Shown here piece after piece: positions 1 through 8,519 of a stretch of 64,000 nt of DNA (its first letter is position 1; each line of letters begins with the position of its first letter). The DNA comes from Pseudomonas flavescens (GTDB lineage Bacteria; Pseudomonadota; Gammaproteobacteria; Pseudomonadales; Pseudomonadaceae). Where the stretch lies: positions 3,410,001 to 3,474,000 of the forward strand of contig NZ_JACBYV010000001.1 of the NCBI RefSeq assembly GCF_013408425.1, given 5' to 3'. Made by a program: the position numbers and the translations under genes. The notes under the pieces were generated by a model. That model was not told the origin of the DNA and searched no databases. It saw nothing but the letters and a program-made list of their open reading frames with translations.

Positions 1-433
1 TCAGCGAGTTGAGGAACGGGAAGGCAACGTCGCGCGCACCGATCTGCAGCGGCGTGACGATGTTCATCAGACCGACCACCAGTGGCATGGCCACGAAGAA
101 GATCATGATCGTACCGTGAGCGGTGAAGATCTGATCGTAGTGGTGCGGTGGCAGATACCCTTCGGAGCCGCCAGTGGCGATCGCCAGCTGGGTACGCATC
201 ATGATCGCGTCGGCGAAGCCGCGCAGCAGCATGACCAGGGCGACGATGATGTACATCACGCCGATTTTCTTGTGGTCGACCGAAGTCAGCCATTCGTGCC
301 ACAGGTAGCCCCACTTCTTGAAGTAGGTCAGGGCGGCGAACAGCCCGAGACCACCCAGCACCACGGCAATCATCGTGACGACAAGGATGGGCTCGTGCAG
401 GGGTATTGCATCTAGTGTCAGCTTTCCGAACAT
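1..433 (-). CDS. cyoB: Cytochrome bo3 ubiquinol oxidase subunit I (partial, N-terminal 144 residues)
   Basis: This is the first 144 residues of the haem-copper quinol oxidase subunit that reduces oxygen to water and pumps protons in the inner membrane. The gene runs off the left edge. The visible part carries the quinol-site residues R71, D75, H98 and Q101 and the low-spin haem ligand H106 (in FTAHGT), at the same numbers as in the E. coli protein. The ATG at 433 is preceded by GGAGG lying inside the end of cyoA, and only 3 bases separate the two genes, so they are co-translated from one operon. Identification is secure; the rest of the gene is outside the window. Confidence 0.96.
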   Translation of the reverse strand, partial: MFGKLTLDAIPLHEPILVVTMIAVVLGGLGLFAALTYFKKWGYLWHEWLTSVDHKKIGVMYIIVALVMLLRGFADAIMMRTQLAIATGGSEGYLPPHHYDQIFTAHGTIMIFFVAMPLVVGLMNIVTPLQIGARDVAFPFLNSL

Positions 434-436
434 CGT

Positions 437-1333
437 TTATTCCTCCGCACCTGAATCGTGCGCGGCTTCGCTCACAGGGTTGCTCTTGTAATCGATGTAC
501 TGGCCAAGGATCTGACGGAACAGACCAGGCTGAGCGTTGAAGTACTCGACGGGGTTGTTCTCGCTTGCCTTGCTCAGCAGCTGGTAGCTACCGTTGAAGT
601 CCAGCGTGTTCGGCGACTGTTTGACCTTGGCCACCCACTGCTCGAACTCTTCGTTGCTGGTTGCATGAGTCTTGAACTTCATGCCCGAGAAACCGTGACC
701 GCTGTAGTTGCCCGATACGCCGAAGAACTCGCCCGGCTCGTTGGCAATCAGATGCAGTTGAGTGCGCATGCCGCCCATGGCATAGACCATGCCGCCCAGC
801 TGCGGGATGAAGAAGGTATTCATCACGGTCTGAGAGGTGATCTGGAAGCTCAGCGGGGTGTTCGCAGGAACGTACAGTTCATTGACGGTAGCGATGCCCT
901 GCTCCGGGTAGATGAACAGCCATTTCCAATCCAGCGAAACCACTTCGACGACCAGTGGTTTGACATCGGATTCGATCGGCTTGTACGGGTCCAGCTCGTG
1001 CGTGGTCTTCCAGGTGATGACCGCCAGTACGGCGATGATCACGCAAGGAACGCCCCAGACGATGGCCTCGATCTTGTGCGAATGAGCCCACTCGGGCGCG
1101 TAGGTCGCGTCCTTGTTCGAGGAGCGATAGCGCCAGGCGAACAGAATGGTCATGAAAATGACGGGTACCACCACGATCAGCATCAGCAGAGTGGCGGTAA
1201 TGATGAGGTTGCGCTGCTCAATGCCGATCTGGCCTTTCGAATCGAAAAGAATCCAATCGCAGCCACTCAGGGAGACGGCCACGACAATCGTCAGAAGCGT
1301 GCGGAACAAGCGGTGGTACTTCTCTTCTCTCAT
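437..1333 (-). CDS. cyoA: Cytochrome bo3 ubiquinol oxidase subunit II, lipoprotein
   Basis: Subunit II of the bo3 quinol oxidase, 298 residues from the chosen ATG. An upstream in-frame ATG at 1363 exists, but the start at 1333 gives a normal lipoprotein signal (lipobox LSGC, Cys25) and has AAGG about 8 bases upstream. Two membrane segments follow (about residues 42-65 and 85-110), then a periplasmic cupredoxin domain. The segment where cytochrome c oxidases carry the CuA ligands reads SGNYSGHGFSGM without cysteines, as expected for a quinol oxidase. It is the first gene of the cyo operon and lies 3 bases before cyoB. Confidence 0.95.
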   Translation of the reverse strand: MREEKYHRLFRTLLTIVVAVSLSGCDWILFDSKGQIGIEQRNLIITATLLMLIVVVPVIFMTILFAWRYRSSNKDATYAPEWAHSHKIEAIVWGVPCVIIAVLAVITWKTTHELDPYKPIESDVKPLVVEVVSLDWKWLFIYPEQGIATVNELYVPANTPLSFQITSQTVMNTFFIPQLGGMVYAMGGMRTQLHLIANEPGEFFGVSGNYSGHGFSGMKFKTHATSNEEFEQWVAKVKQSPNTLDFNGSYQLLSKASENNPVEYFNAQPGLFRQILGQYIDYKSNPVSEAAHDSGAEE

Positions 1334-1783
1334 TTCACGACCTTCAGCAAAGTGATATCCCACATAGCGTTCTGTTCAGCCTGATGCCCAATACGGCAGG
1401 GCATGCCAGGAAAACGGTGCACAGGCGCACCGAAATCGTTTCAGCATCGAAACTACTAAACGGAGGGGGCGACATTTTCGGTTACGCAGCCAAAAAAACC
1501 AACCGCATAACGACGATGGGCCTACAAATAGTCAGGGTGTATAGCTCGCCCCGCACTGCCCCAGCCCTACACCGCCGGCCGCAACCCTGCGCCCGGTGAT
1601 ATCTCGCTCAGCTCGCAAAGCCCCATGTGGCCGCACCTGTAGCGCGAGCCGAAACCGCGGCCCGCTGGCGGGCCGCGAATGGATGGATGAGTTGCGACTT
1701 ATAATAGTGGCTCATATCGGCGCGATTGCGCGGCAATATGTCGCACAGCAATAACCCTGAAAAAAGCAGGGCATTGCCTCAAA
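1334..1783. other. Intergenic region upstream of cyoA
   Basis: About 450 bases without a convincing gene. It should hold the cyo promoter, but I see no clear sigma70 pair or ANR box. A perfect GC-rich inverted repeat lies at 1656-1677 (halves CGCGGCCCGC and GCGGGCCGCG) with no adjacent T run, so it is a weak terminator or repeat candidate at most. A TATAAT at 1700-1705 has no matching -35 box. Confidence 0.4.
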
Positions 1784-2395
1784 TCACGATCCTTCTACAG
1801 GCTTCCAATCACAGTAGCAGCCAACCGACATGGTATTGGCCGCGGAAACACTGCGGTTCGCCGAAAGCGCGTCGAGAATCGGTTCCACGAAACTGTTCGA
1901 GGAGTTGCACACCAACCCCTCGCTGTAGGGGCCAGCATAAGCCAGACGCCCCTGCTGATCCCAGATGGCGATGGCCGGGCTGGCCGGAATCGACTCCATG
2001 CCCTCCAGCGACTCAAGAGGCGTGAGCTTGCCGCGCAGGAACGGCAGCATTTCGCCCTCGCTTCCCGGCTTCTGCACACTGTAGAACTCGACGCCGGAAA
2101 AGCGGTAGAGGCTGATCAGATAATTGAGGTGGGCATCGGTTTCCTTGTGGCACGGGCACTGGGGGTCCCAGAAATGCACCACGCGGATCTTGCCCGGCCC
2201 GGCGAGCTCGGCGGGCAGTTTCAGCCCGCCGCCCTGAAAGAATACCGCCTGCTGTTCCTGATCGCCGAAGGGGCGCAGGTAGGCGACACCAAAACGGCCC
2301 CACACCCACGCCCCGATCGCCAGCACGATGGCCAGCAGCAGCAGGCACAGAATCAGCAGGAAGCGCTTGGACGGAGCGGTCTGATCCTTGCTCAT
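1784..2395 (-). CDS. DUF6436-like thioredoxin-fold membrane-anchored protein
   Basis: 203 residues. One N-terminal membrane anchor (about residues 11-31) is followed by a periplasmic thioredoxin-like domain. The active-site position reads HFWDPQCPCHKE, a CPC motif rather than the usual CxxC, and the C-terminus carries a second pair in VGCYCDW. This matches what I recall of the DUF6436 family; the biochemical role is not known. It follows the small membrane protein gene at 2396-2698 with no gap, so the two are probably one transcription unit. A disulfide, copper or electron-transfer role beside the cyo oxidase genes is possible but is only inference. Confidence 0.75.
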   Translation of the reverse strand: MSKDQTAPSKRFLLILCLLLLAIVLAIGAWVWGRFGVAYLRPFGDQEQQAVFFQGGGLKLPAELAGPGKIRVVHFWDPQCPCHKETDAHLNYLISLYRFSGVEFYSVQKPGSEGEMLPFLRGKLTPLESLEGMESIPASPAIAIWDQQGRLAYAGPYSEGLVCNSSNSFVEPILDALSANRSVSAANTMSVGCYCDWKPVEGS

Positions 2396-2698
2396 CTACT
2401 CGGGCTCACGGCCGTACTTGATACGGAACTGCTTTTCCATTTCCTTGCAGCTATCGGTAGCGAACGAGCGCGAGGTCGGCTTGGCCGTCGGGTCATTCGC
2501 CTTGACCCAGCAGGCCTGAATGGCACCCAGCTCGTTGGCTTGAATGTCGGCGGTCTGCTCGCGGGTGATGGCGTAGATGATGATGCCGAACACCAGCACG
2601 ATGAACCCCAGACCCAGCAGGGTCAGCCACAGACAGCCACCGCGCTTGCCAGTGTCTGGCTGCTCAGTGGATGGATTGCGTGCCTTGTCGTCGCTCAT
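2396..2698 (-). CDS. Small single-pass membrane protein, unknown function
   Basis: 100 residues with a polar N-terminus, one strong hydrophobic segment (about residues 23-43) and a charged C-terminal tail holding two cysteines (QACW and DSCKE). I do not recognise a named family. Its stop abuts the start of the thioredoxin-like gene, so the two are very probably co-expressed and may act together in the membrane. Confidence 0.75.
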   Translation of the reverse strand: MSDDKARNPSTEQPDTGKRGGCLWLTLLGLGFIVLVFGIIIYAITREQTADIQANELGAIQACWVKANDPTAKPTSRSFATDSCKEMEKQFRIKYGREPE

Positions 2699-3130
2699 GA
2701 TCTACCCCTGCCGAAGAGGGTGCGGAACATAGCATTTTTACTCTGGGCGGGGCAGGGGCCAAAAAGCACACATGAAAATCAGGGTTATCGCCCTCCCCTG
2801 CCCCGCCGGGGCGCAGAAGCGCGCCATCAGGGGGCTCTGCGGCAGCCGCCCGAGCCTCTCCGACCGACAGCCGACATACGCCGTTACGACCCGTGTGCCG
2901 GCCCGGGGAACCCGCCGATCGTCCCGCCAACCGTAGCCTCTGGCGCCCTGCCTGGCTGGCCAAGCATGCCTCATCAGGGCGGCGGGCAAATTTCTGGTCA
3001 AACCTATTGCGGTGAACTTCACTCATACCTTGTGAGGGCTGAATTGTATTGCGGGTGCCGCACGATCCAGGCTGATCAGCTCTCGGATATCCCATGCCGG
3101 CAGGAATGCCGGAGCCAGAGGAGAAGAGTC
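2699..3130. other. Divergent intergenic region
   Basis: About 430 bases between two divergently transcribed membrane-protein genes. It must contain both promoters, but I cannot assign boxes. Reading frames through it lack family resemblance and look like GC-driven shadows. Confidence 0.35.
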
Positions 3131-3742
3131 ATGATCAATCACATTTGGGGGCTACTGGCCAATCCGGGCCGCGAGTGGCGCAACATCGACCGGGAAAAGG
3201 AAAGCATCACGCGCCTTTACGCCCATCACGTACTACTGATGGCACTCATTCCCGTCGTCAGTGCCTTCATCGGCACCACCCAAATCGGTTGGCATCTGGG
3301 TGGCGAGGCCTACAAGGTGGCGATCCCCACGGCAGCAGCGCTGGGTATCGTGTTCTATATCCTGATGCTGGTCGGCGTCGCCATCATGGGTAACGTCATC
3401 CACTGGATGTCGGATTCGTTCGCCAGCCGCCCGAGCCGTCGCCGCTGCATCGTCTTCGCCGGCTACGTGGCCACGCCGCTGTTCATCGCCGGTATCGCGC
3501 TGCTGTACCCGAAAGCCTGGTTGCTGCTGATGGTCGGCATCATCGCCCTCGCCTACAGCGCTCGCCTTCTTTATGTAGGCATGCCGGCGTTTCTGCGCAT
3601 TCCGGTCAACGAGGGCCTGACCATCTCGGGAGGTACCCTGGCGATCGGCGTGCTGGTACTGGAGCTGATTCTGGCACTGACCGTAGCGCTCTGGGGCCTG
3701 GGCTTCAACGACTACGCGGTAAGCTGGTCGCTGTTCCGCTAA
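3131..3742 (+). CDS. Yip1-family inner-membrane protein
   Basis: 203 residues with about five membrane segments. The opening (short N-terminus with NPGREWRNI, then helices, a loop with SFASRPSRRR, and further helices) resembles the Yip1 domain family of bacterial inner-membrane proteins. The ATG at 3131 has AGAGGAG 9 bases upstream. The open frame extends much further upstream, but that part has no family resemblance. Function is unknown. Its 3' end faces the gamma-glutamyl ligase gene, with a hairpin between them. Confidence 0.8.
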   Translation: MINHIWGLLANPGREWRNIDREKESITRLYAHHVLLMALIPVVSAFIGTTQIGWHLGGEAYKVAIPTAAALGIVFYILMLVGVAIMGNVIHWMSDSFASRPSRRRCIVFAGYVATPLFIAGIALLYPKAWLLLMVGIIALAYSARLLYVGMPAFLRIPVNEGLTISGGTLAIGVLVLELILALTVALWGLGFNDYAVSWSLFR

Positions 3743-3766
3743 CGGCCAGCCCCACACGCCACGCCT

Positions 3767-3812
3767 GGAGCCGCAGGTTGCGAGCCTGCGAAGGCTCGTC
3801 ACTTGCGGCTCC
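3767..3812. terminator. Hairpin between convergent genes
   Basis: Outer stem GGAGCCGCA/TGCGGCTCC (3767-3775 with 3804-3812) and inner stem CGAGCC/GGCTCG lie between the convergent Yip1-family and ligase genes. There is no long T run, so termination is inferred from position and fold only. Confidence 0.45.
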
Positions 3813-3827
3813 TGGTTTACAGGTCGG

Positions 3828-5168
3828 TCATAGAAACCAGCGGTACTCGCGGGCACTGATGCTGTCCATGAACGCCAGGTGATCCTGGCGTTTGTTCTCG
3901 CAATAGACCATCACGAACTCCTCGCCCAGCCCGGCATTCACCGCCGGGTGATGGCGCATGGCTGCGACCGCGGAAAGCATGTCCATGGGAAAATCGATAC
4001 CGCTCTGGCGGTTCTCGTTCAACGGAGCGATGGGCTCGATGCGCTGCTCCAGACCATGCTCCATGGCCGCCAGAATCGCCGCCAGCACCAGATAGGGGTT
4101 GGCGTCGGCACCCGCCAGGCGGTGTTCGATGCGCAGGTTGCGGGCATCCGAATCGGGGATACGCACGCAGGCGTCACGATCTTCATGCCCCCAACTGGCG
4201 CGACTCGCCGCATTCACCCGCGAGCCGTAGCGTCGGTAGGCATTGTGATGGGCGGCGAAGATCGGCATGCAATGCGGCAGCCATGCCAGGCAGCCGGCCA
4301 CGGCGTGACGTAACGGCCGCTGTTCATCGATGGCCAGCAAGTTGTTGCCCTGCGCGTCATAGAGGCTGACGTGCACGTGCATGCCGCTGCCGGGAGCATC
4401 GAGATAGGGTTTGCTCATGAAGCTGGCCCGATGGCCATTCTTGAGCGCCACGCCGCGGGTAAGCCGAGTGAAGAGCGCTGCCCAGTCCGCCGCCTGCAGG
4501 CCGTCGTCACAGTGACCGAAATTGATCTCGAACTGCCCCGGGCCAATTTCCGCAGTGATCACGTTGGCATCGATGCCCTGCTCCTCGGCCGCCTCGACGA
4601 TCTCGTGCAGCACCGTGGAAAAACGCGACAGCCGGTCGATATGCAGGGTGGGCTGATCGTCCTCGTCGCCACACAGGCTGTCGCGCGGGTACTGGGGCAG
4701 CCCGTCCTTGAGGGCACGGTCAAACAGATAGAACTCCAGCTCGAAAGCCACTACCGGACGAATGCCCTTGGCCGCCAACCGCTGCAGAACCCGCGACAGC
4801 ACCTCCCGTGGCTCGAACTCGATGGGCGATTCGGTGCCATCGGAGCTGATCAGCATCTGCCCCAGGGGCTGGCTTCCCCAGCGTACCGGCTTGAGCGTGC
4901 CGGGAATCAGCCGGCGCGTGGCATCCGGGTCGCCATCGTTGAAGCAGTAGTCGCCGATCACGTGCAGGCCGCCCTGTGCGCCGAGCAGCACGCAGTTCTG
5001 CGGCAGCTTGAGCAGGCTGCCGGCGGCGACCTTCTCCAGCATGTCGATGGGATAGCGTTTGCCATAGAAGTGCCCGGGAATGTCCAGACAGATCAGGTCC
5101 ACGTAGCGGACGTCAGGGTGAGCGGCGCGAAAGGCGCGGACTTCGTCGAGCAGGTTGTCGGTGGTCAT
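3828..5168 (-). CDS. puuA: Gamma-glutamylputrescine synthetase-like ligase (glutamine synthetase family)
   Basis: 446 residues spanning a complete glutamine-synthetase-type ligase: N-terminal beta-grasp region, then ELEFYLF (about residue 142), GPGQFEINF (about 209), GSGMHVHVSL (about 262) and RIEHRLAGADANPYL (about 347), which supply metal, ATP and glutamate contacts. In this subfamily the enzyme joins glutamate to a polyamine or other amine using ATP. Its neighbours, a PuuB-like oxidase and a PuuR-like regulator in the same direction, support a gamma-glutamyl-amine route. Pseudomonads carry several such paralogues with different amine preferences, so putrescine itself is only the default guess. 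Confidence 0.85.
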   Translation of the reverse strand: MTTDNLLDEVRAFRAAHPDVRYVDLICLDIPGHFYGKRYPIDMLEKVAAGSLLKLPQNCVLLGAQGGLHVIGDYCFNDGDPDATRRLIPGTLKPVRWGSQPLGQMLISSDGTESPIEFEPREVLSRVLQRLAAKGIRPVVAFELEFYLFDRALKDGLPQYPRDSLCGDEDDQPTLHIDRLSRFSTVLHEIVEAAEEQGIDANVITAEIGPGQFEINFGHCDDGLQAADWAALFTRLTRGVALKNGHRASFMSKPYLDAPGSGMHVHVSLYDAQGNNLLAIDEQRPLRHAVAGCLAWLPHCMPIFAAHHNAYRRYGSRVNAASRASWGHEDRDACVRIPDSDARNLRIEHRLAGADANPYLVLAAILAAMEHGLEQRIEPIAPLNENRQSGIDFPMDMLSAVAAMRHHPAVNAGLGEEFVMVYCENKRQDHLAFMDSISAREYRWFL

Positions 5169-5188
5169 GGCGAGGATCCCGTGTCCGC

Positions 5189-5746
5189 TCAGCGGAACAC
5201 CCAGAGTACCCGTGCGGGCTGATCGGTAAGGTTGGCGTAACGAAAGTGGCGATGGGGCGGCAACTGGAAGCTGTCGTCGGGGCCCAGAGTGATGGGATCG
5301 GGCTGATCGTCCAGCCAGATGCTCAACTGCCCTTCGAGCACGAAGCCGCCCTGCTCCGAACTGTCGTTCAGGTGCCCGTCACCACTGGTGGCGCCAGGCG
5401 CCAGGTGACTCTCCAGCATGGCAAAGCCAGCCGACATGCTCGGCGACACCAGCACATCGGTGATCCCTCCGGCGTAGTAAAGCGTGCGACGCTCCCCGGG
5501 CCGGGTGACCCAGGGCAACGCCCGGGGCTTGGCAAGGCTGTAGAAATAGGTGGTCGGCACCCCGAGGGTCTCGCTGATGGCGGTCAGATCCGCCACGGTC
5601 GGCCGTGACAGGCCACGTTCGACCTGGGACAGAAAACCCACCGAGCGACCGATACGGGCGGCCAGCTCACCCAACGTCAGGTTCTTGTGCTTGCGCAGGT
5701 CGCGAATCAGGATCGCGAGCCCCTCGATTTCTTCTTGCATGTCCAT
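5189..5746 (-). CDS. puuR: PuuR-like HTH-cupin transcriptional regulator
   Basis: 185 residues from the chosen ATG: an XRE-type helix-turn-helix (about residues 8-62, with GRSVGFLSQVERG as recognition region) followed by a cupin ligand-binding domain (HLAPGATSGDGH, and a second motif near PPHRHFRYAN). This architecture is that of PuuR, the repressor of putrescine-utilisation genes. AAGGA lies 7 bases before the ATG at 5746. An alternative ATG at 5761 overlaps the stop of the oxidase gene as ATGA and would add 5 residues. The gene sits between the oxidase and the ligase, 20 bases before the ligase, so it probably regulates its own operon. Confidence 0.85.
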   Translation of the reverse strand: MDMQEEIEGLAILIRDLRKHKNLTLGELAARIGRSVGFLSQVERGLSRPTVADLTAISETLGVPTTYFYSLAKPRALPWVTRPGERRTLYYAGGITDVLVSPSMSAGFAMLESHLAPGATSGDGHLNDSSEQGGFVLEGQLSIWLDDQPDPITLGPDDSFQLPPHRHFRYANLTDQPARVLWVFR

Positions 5747-5757
5747 GCTGCTGTCCT

Positions 5758-7047
5758 TCATATGCTGTCGCGCAGCCGGTACCAGGCCTTGCCCGCCGCT
5801 TCGAGCGGCGCAGCCAGCCACGAGCCGCCGGGAAACCGCGGGTTGCCGATGCGTTGATAGAGTGCCAGCAACTGTTCATCGCCGAGAATCGAATCGCTCA
5901 CCGCCCGCGCCGCGGCCAGGGTCGGCAGCACGCCGTGGCCGGAAAAACCCTGCAGCCAGTAACGCTGGCCCTGGCGGCCAACATCGGGTGTGCGCTTCAG
6001 GGTGACATCGATATGCCCGCCCCAGCCAAACTCGATATCCACACCGGCGAGCTGCGGAAACACACGTTCCAGATAGGGCCGAGTAGCCGCGGGCACGTCG
6101 CTGGGCAATCCACCCAGATAGGTACAACCACCGCCGAACAGCAGGCGGTTGTCCGGCGTGAGGCGGAAATAGTCGGGGACGAACTGGTTGTCGATCACGC
6201 AACTGTCATGGGGCAACAGCGATCGCGCCAGCTGTGGCTCGAGCACCGCCGTCGCCACCTGATAGGAACCCACCGGCAGAATGCGCCGGGACAGGGATCT
6301 GTCCAGATCGTCGAGGTAGGCATTACAGGCCAACACCAGCACATCGGCCCGTACTTCACCTTGGTCGGTACGCGCACGGTAGCCGCCAGCCGACGCTTCG
6401 TACGCGAGCACCTGGCTCTGTTCGAAGATCAGCCCCCCAGCCTGCTCGATGGCCGTCGCCAGGCCCTGGGCCAATTTCAGCGGATTGAGATGGGCGCCCC
6501 GGGCGTCATGCAGCGCAGCGATGTAGCGCGGGCTATCGACCCACTCACGCAGTTCCTCGCCCTCGATCAGGCGCAGATCCCCGTAGCCCCATTTGTGCAG
6601 CGCTTCGCTCTGCGCCTCGCGCAACTGACCGACACGCCGCTGCTGGACCGCAGTCCACAAGCTGCCGAGCCGGTAATCGACCTCGAAACCATGGCGCCCA
6701 GGCAACTCGCGCATTTCTTCGGCAGCCCAGCACATGCTGTCCCAGAGGCGCCGCGCGCCGTCGGGGCCAAGCGCCCTTTCCAGCGGCGGCATATCGCAGG
6801 ACCAGCCCAGCAAGGCCTGCCCGCCGTTACGCCCGGACGCCGCCCAGGCGACCCGGCTGGCTTCCAGCAGCACCACGCGCTTGCCAGCCAGGGCCAGGCG
6901 CAGGCCGGTATGCAGCCCGCTGAAACCAGCGCCGATGATCAGCACGTCACAATCGAGACTGGCGTCCAGGCTGGGGCGAAGCGGAATCGAGCCGGGATAG
7001 CTGCCAGCGTAATAAGTGCCGACATGCTGGGAGGACTGCTTGAACAT
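5758..7047 (-). CDS. puuB: FAD-dependent gamma-glutamylputrescine oxidase-like protein
   Basis: 429 residues of the DAO-type FAD oxidoreductase family. The dinucleotide-binding motif GAGFSGL is at residues 39-45, and the segment WAASGRNGGQ follows near residue 67 as in PuuB enzymes. PuuB oxidises gamma-glutamylputrescine to the aldehyde with release of ammonia and peroxide. It is the first gene of a three-gene unit with the PuuR-like regulator and the ligase, and its stop overlaps the alternative start of the regulator. The exact amine is not determined by sequence. Confidence 0.86.
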   Translation of the reverse strand: MFKQSSQHVGTYYAGSYPGSIPLRPSLDASLDCDVLIIGAGFSGLHTGLRLALAGKRVVLLEASRVAWAASGRNGGQALLGWSCDMPPLERALGPDGARRLWDSMCWAAEEMRELPGRHGFEVDYRLGSLWTAVQQRRVGQLREAQSEALHKWGYGDLRLIEGEELREWVDSPRYIAALHDARGAHLNPLKLAQGLATAIEQAGGLIFEQSQVLAYEASAGGYRARTDQGEVRADVLVLACNAYLDDLDRSLSRRILPVGSYQVATAVLEPQLARSLLPHDSCVIDNQFVPDYFRLTPDNRLLFGGGCTYLGGLPSDVPAATRPYLERVFPQLAGVDIEFGWGGHIDVTLKRTPDVGRQGQRYWLQGFSGHGVLPTLAAARAVSDSILGDEQLLALYQRIGNPRFPGGSWLAAPLEAAGKAWYRLRDSI

Positions 7048-7099
7048 GAAATGAAATTATCGAAAGATATTTCATGAAAAAATACTACATTAATTTCAT
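7046..7099. promoter_or_regulatory. Candidate PuuR-type operator cluster upstream of the oxidase gene
   Basis: An AT-rich block right at the oxidase start holds four copies of ATGAAAT or its complement ATTTCAT (7046-7052, 7051-7057, 7069-7075, 7093-7099). Two of them form an interrupted palindrome at 7052-7074, and TTTCATGAAA at 7070-7079 is a perfect palindrome. The base composition is unlike the surroundings. Binding by the PuuR-like protein is inferred. Confidence 0.5.
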
Positions 7100-7256
7100 A
7101 TCGCCAAGCAGGTTCCAACCGAAGGCACCTTTTCCCGGGATGAACGAACCGTTGGGCCGCGACCGGGTCGAAGCCCCCACAACAATCGAAGCACTGGCGA
7201 CTGCATGACCGAAAGCGGCCATCGAGTACAGTTCGCCCTTGCCCAGGAGCCTAGAA

Positions 7257-7820
7257 ATGATCCGACGTTCACACCTGACCACTCCCCTCTTGCTGGCCTG
7301 CGGCATTCTGCTGATCGCCGGTTGCGCCAGCCGGGAAGAAGACGCTGCCAAGGCGCCCCCCCATCAGGATCCGGCCACGGTGGTGACGCCCGAACAACAG
7401 GCAGGTGACGACGACTTCCAACGCCTGAACAGCCTCGCGCAGCGCGGCGACCTGGACAGCCAGTTCAAGCTCGGCAGCTTCTACTTCGTCGGCAAACCGC
7501 AGAAGGATCTCAAGCAGGCCGAGTACTGGTGGAAACAGGCAGCCGATCGCGGCCATGCCGAAGCGGCCGTGAGCCTCGCCTACCTGTATACAGGACGCGA
7601 CAACCCGGAATTCGGCAACCCGCAGGCCATGCTCAAGTACCTGAATCAGTCCGCCAGTAGCGGCAACCCCATGGCTCAGCACATTCTCGGCAACCTCTAC
7701 ATGCGCGGTATCCAGGGTGTCGAACGCGACCCCAACCAGGCCCGCCGCCTGTTCCAGAGCGCCTGCCGACAGAACTACGCAGCCAGCTGCAAGGCGCTGG
7801 ACAGCAAGCCGGGCGCCTGA
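7257..7820 (+). CDS. Sel1/TPR-repeat lipoprotein
   Basis: 187 residues. The N-terminus MIRRSH...LLIAGC is a lipoprotein signal with the cysteine at about residue 23. About three Sel1-type repeats follow, recognisable by QFKLGSFYF, AAVSLAYLYTG and AQHILGNLYMRG. Such repeats mediate protein contacts at the cell envelope. AGGAG 7 bases before the ATG at 7257 fixes the start over an upstream in-frame ATG at 7239. Partner proteins cannot be deduced. Confidence 0.85.
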   Translation: MIRRSHLTTPLLLACGILLIAGCASREEDAAKAPPHQDPATVVTPEQQAGDDDFQRLNSLAQRGDLDSQFKLGSFYFVGKPQKDLKQAEYWWKQAADRGHAEAAVSLAYLYTGRDNPEFGNPQAMLKYLNQSASSGNPMAQHILGNLYMRGIQGVERDPNQARRLFQSACRQNYAASCKALDSKPGA

Positions 7821-7976
7821 TCAACACCTGCCCGCCGAGCGCGTGCCGTGTGGATTTTGCGTACCGATAGCCGTGGCGCGTCGTGCTTATCGCTTATCAT
7901 CGCCGACCTGCCGCCATCGGCGACAGCGGCGGCATCAGGGCATACAGAATGGAAACTCAAGACAGGCAGGGATGAC

Positions 7977-8519
7977 ATGAGCAACAGACAACTGGACGAC
8001 ATCAGTAAATTTCTCAGCTTCGTGCTCAGGCACGAGCCTCAGGCAATCGGGCTGCAGCTGGACAGCGAAGGCTGGGCCTCCATCGACAGGTTGATAGAAG
8101 GTGCAGCCCGAGAAGGCCGCGACCTGGATCTGCAACTGATCCGGGCCGTGGTCAGCGGCAGCGACAAGAAACGCTTCGGTATTTCCGAAGACGGATTGCG
8201 GATTCGCGCGGTACAAGGGCACTCCACTGCCGACGTGCAGCTTCAGCACACCGAGAAGCAGCCCCCCGAGTGGCTCTACCACGGTACTGCCACGCGTTTC
8301 CTGCCCGCCATCGAACGCGAGGGGCTGATCCCCGGGGCTCGCCACCACGTGCATCTATCTGCGGACAGATCGACGGCCATGGACGTGGGCAAACGCTACG
8401 GCACCCCGGTGCTCCTGAAAATCGAAGCCCTGCGCATGCACCAGCAGGGCTTCAAGTTCTTCCAGGCGGATAACGGCGTGTGGCTGACGGACAAGGTGCC
8501 CGTCGAGTTCTTCGATTAG
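7977..8519 (+). CDS. kptA: RNA 2'-phosphotransferase, Tpt1/KptA family
   Basis: 180 residues, the usual length. Members transfer an internal RNA 2'-phosphate to NAD+, giving ADP-ribose 1''-2'' cyclic phosphate. The catalytic Arg-His-Arg-Arg set is visible as R18-H19 (FVLRHEP), R66 (KKRFGIS) and R131 (SADRS), together with the NAD-pocket segments YHGT (101-104) and HVHLSAD (124-130). Bacteria usually lack the tRNA-splicing pathway that makes the eukaryotic substrate, so the physiological role is open. The gene ends tail to tail with the aminotransferase-like gene, the stop codons overlapping. Confidence 0.9.
   Translation: MSNRQLDDISKFLSFVLRHEPQAIGLQLDSEGWASIDRLIEGAAREGRDLDLQLIRAVVSGSDKKRFGISEDGLRIRAVQGHSTADVQLQHTEKQPPEWLYHGTATRFLPAIEREGLIPGARHHVHLSADRSTAMDVGKRYGTPVLLKIEALRMHQQGFKFFQADNGVWLTDKVPVEFFD

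Noticed and set aside
458..1384. A 308-residue plus-strand frame opposite cyoA
   Set aside because: Exactly covers cyoA in antisense with no family resemblance.
1696..1710. TATAAT upstream of the DUF6436 gene end, as a sigma70 promoter
   Set aside because: No acceptable -35 element at 16-18 bases, and the position is between a gene end and the cyo control region.
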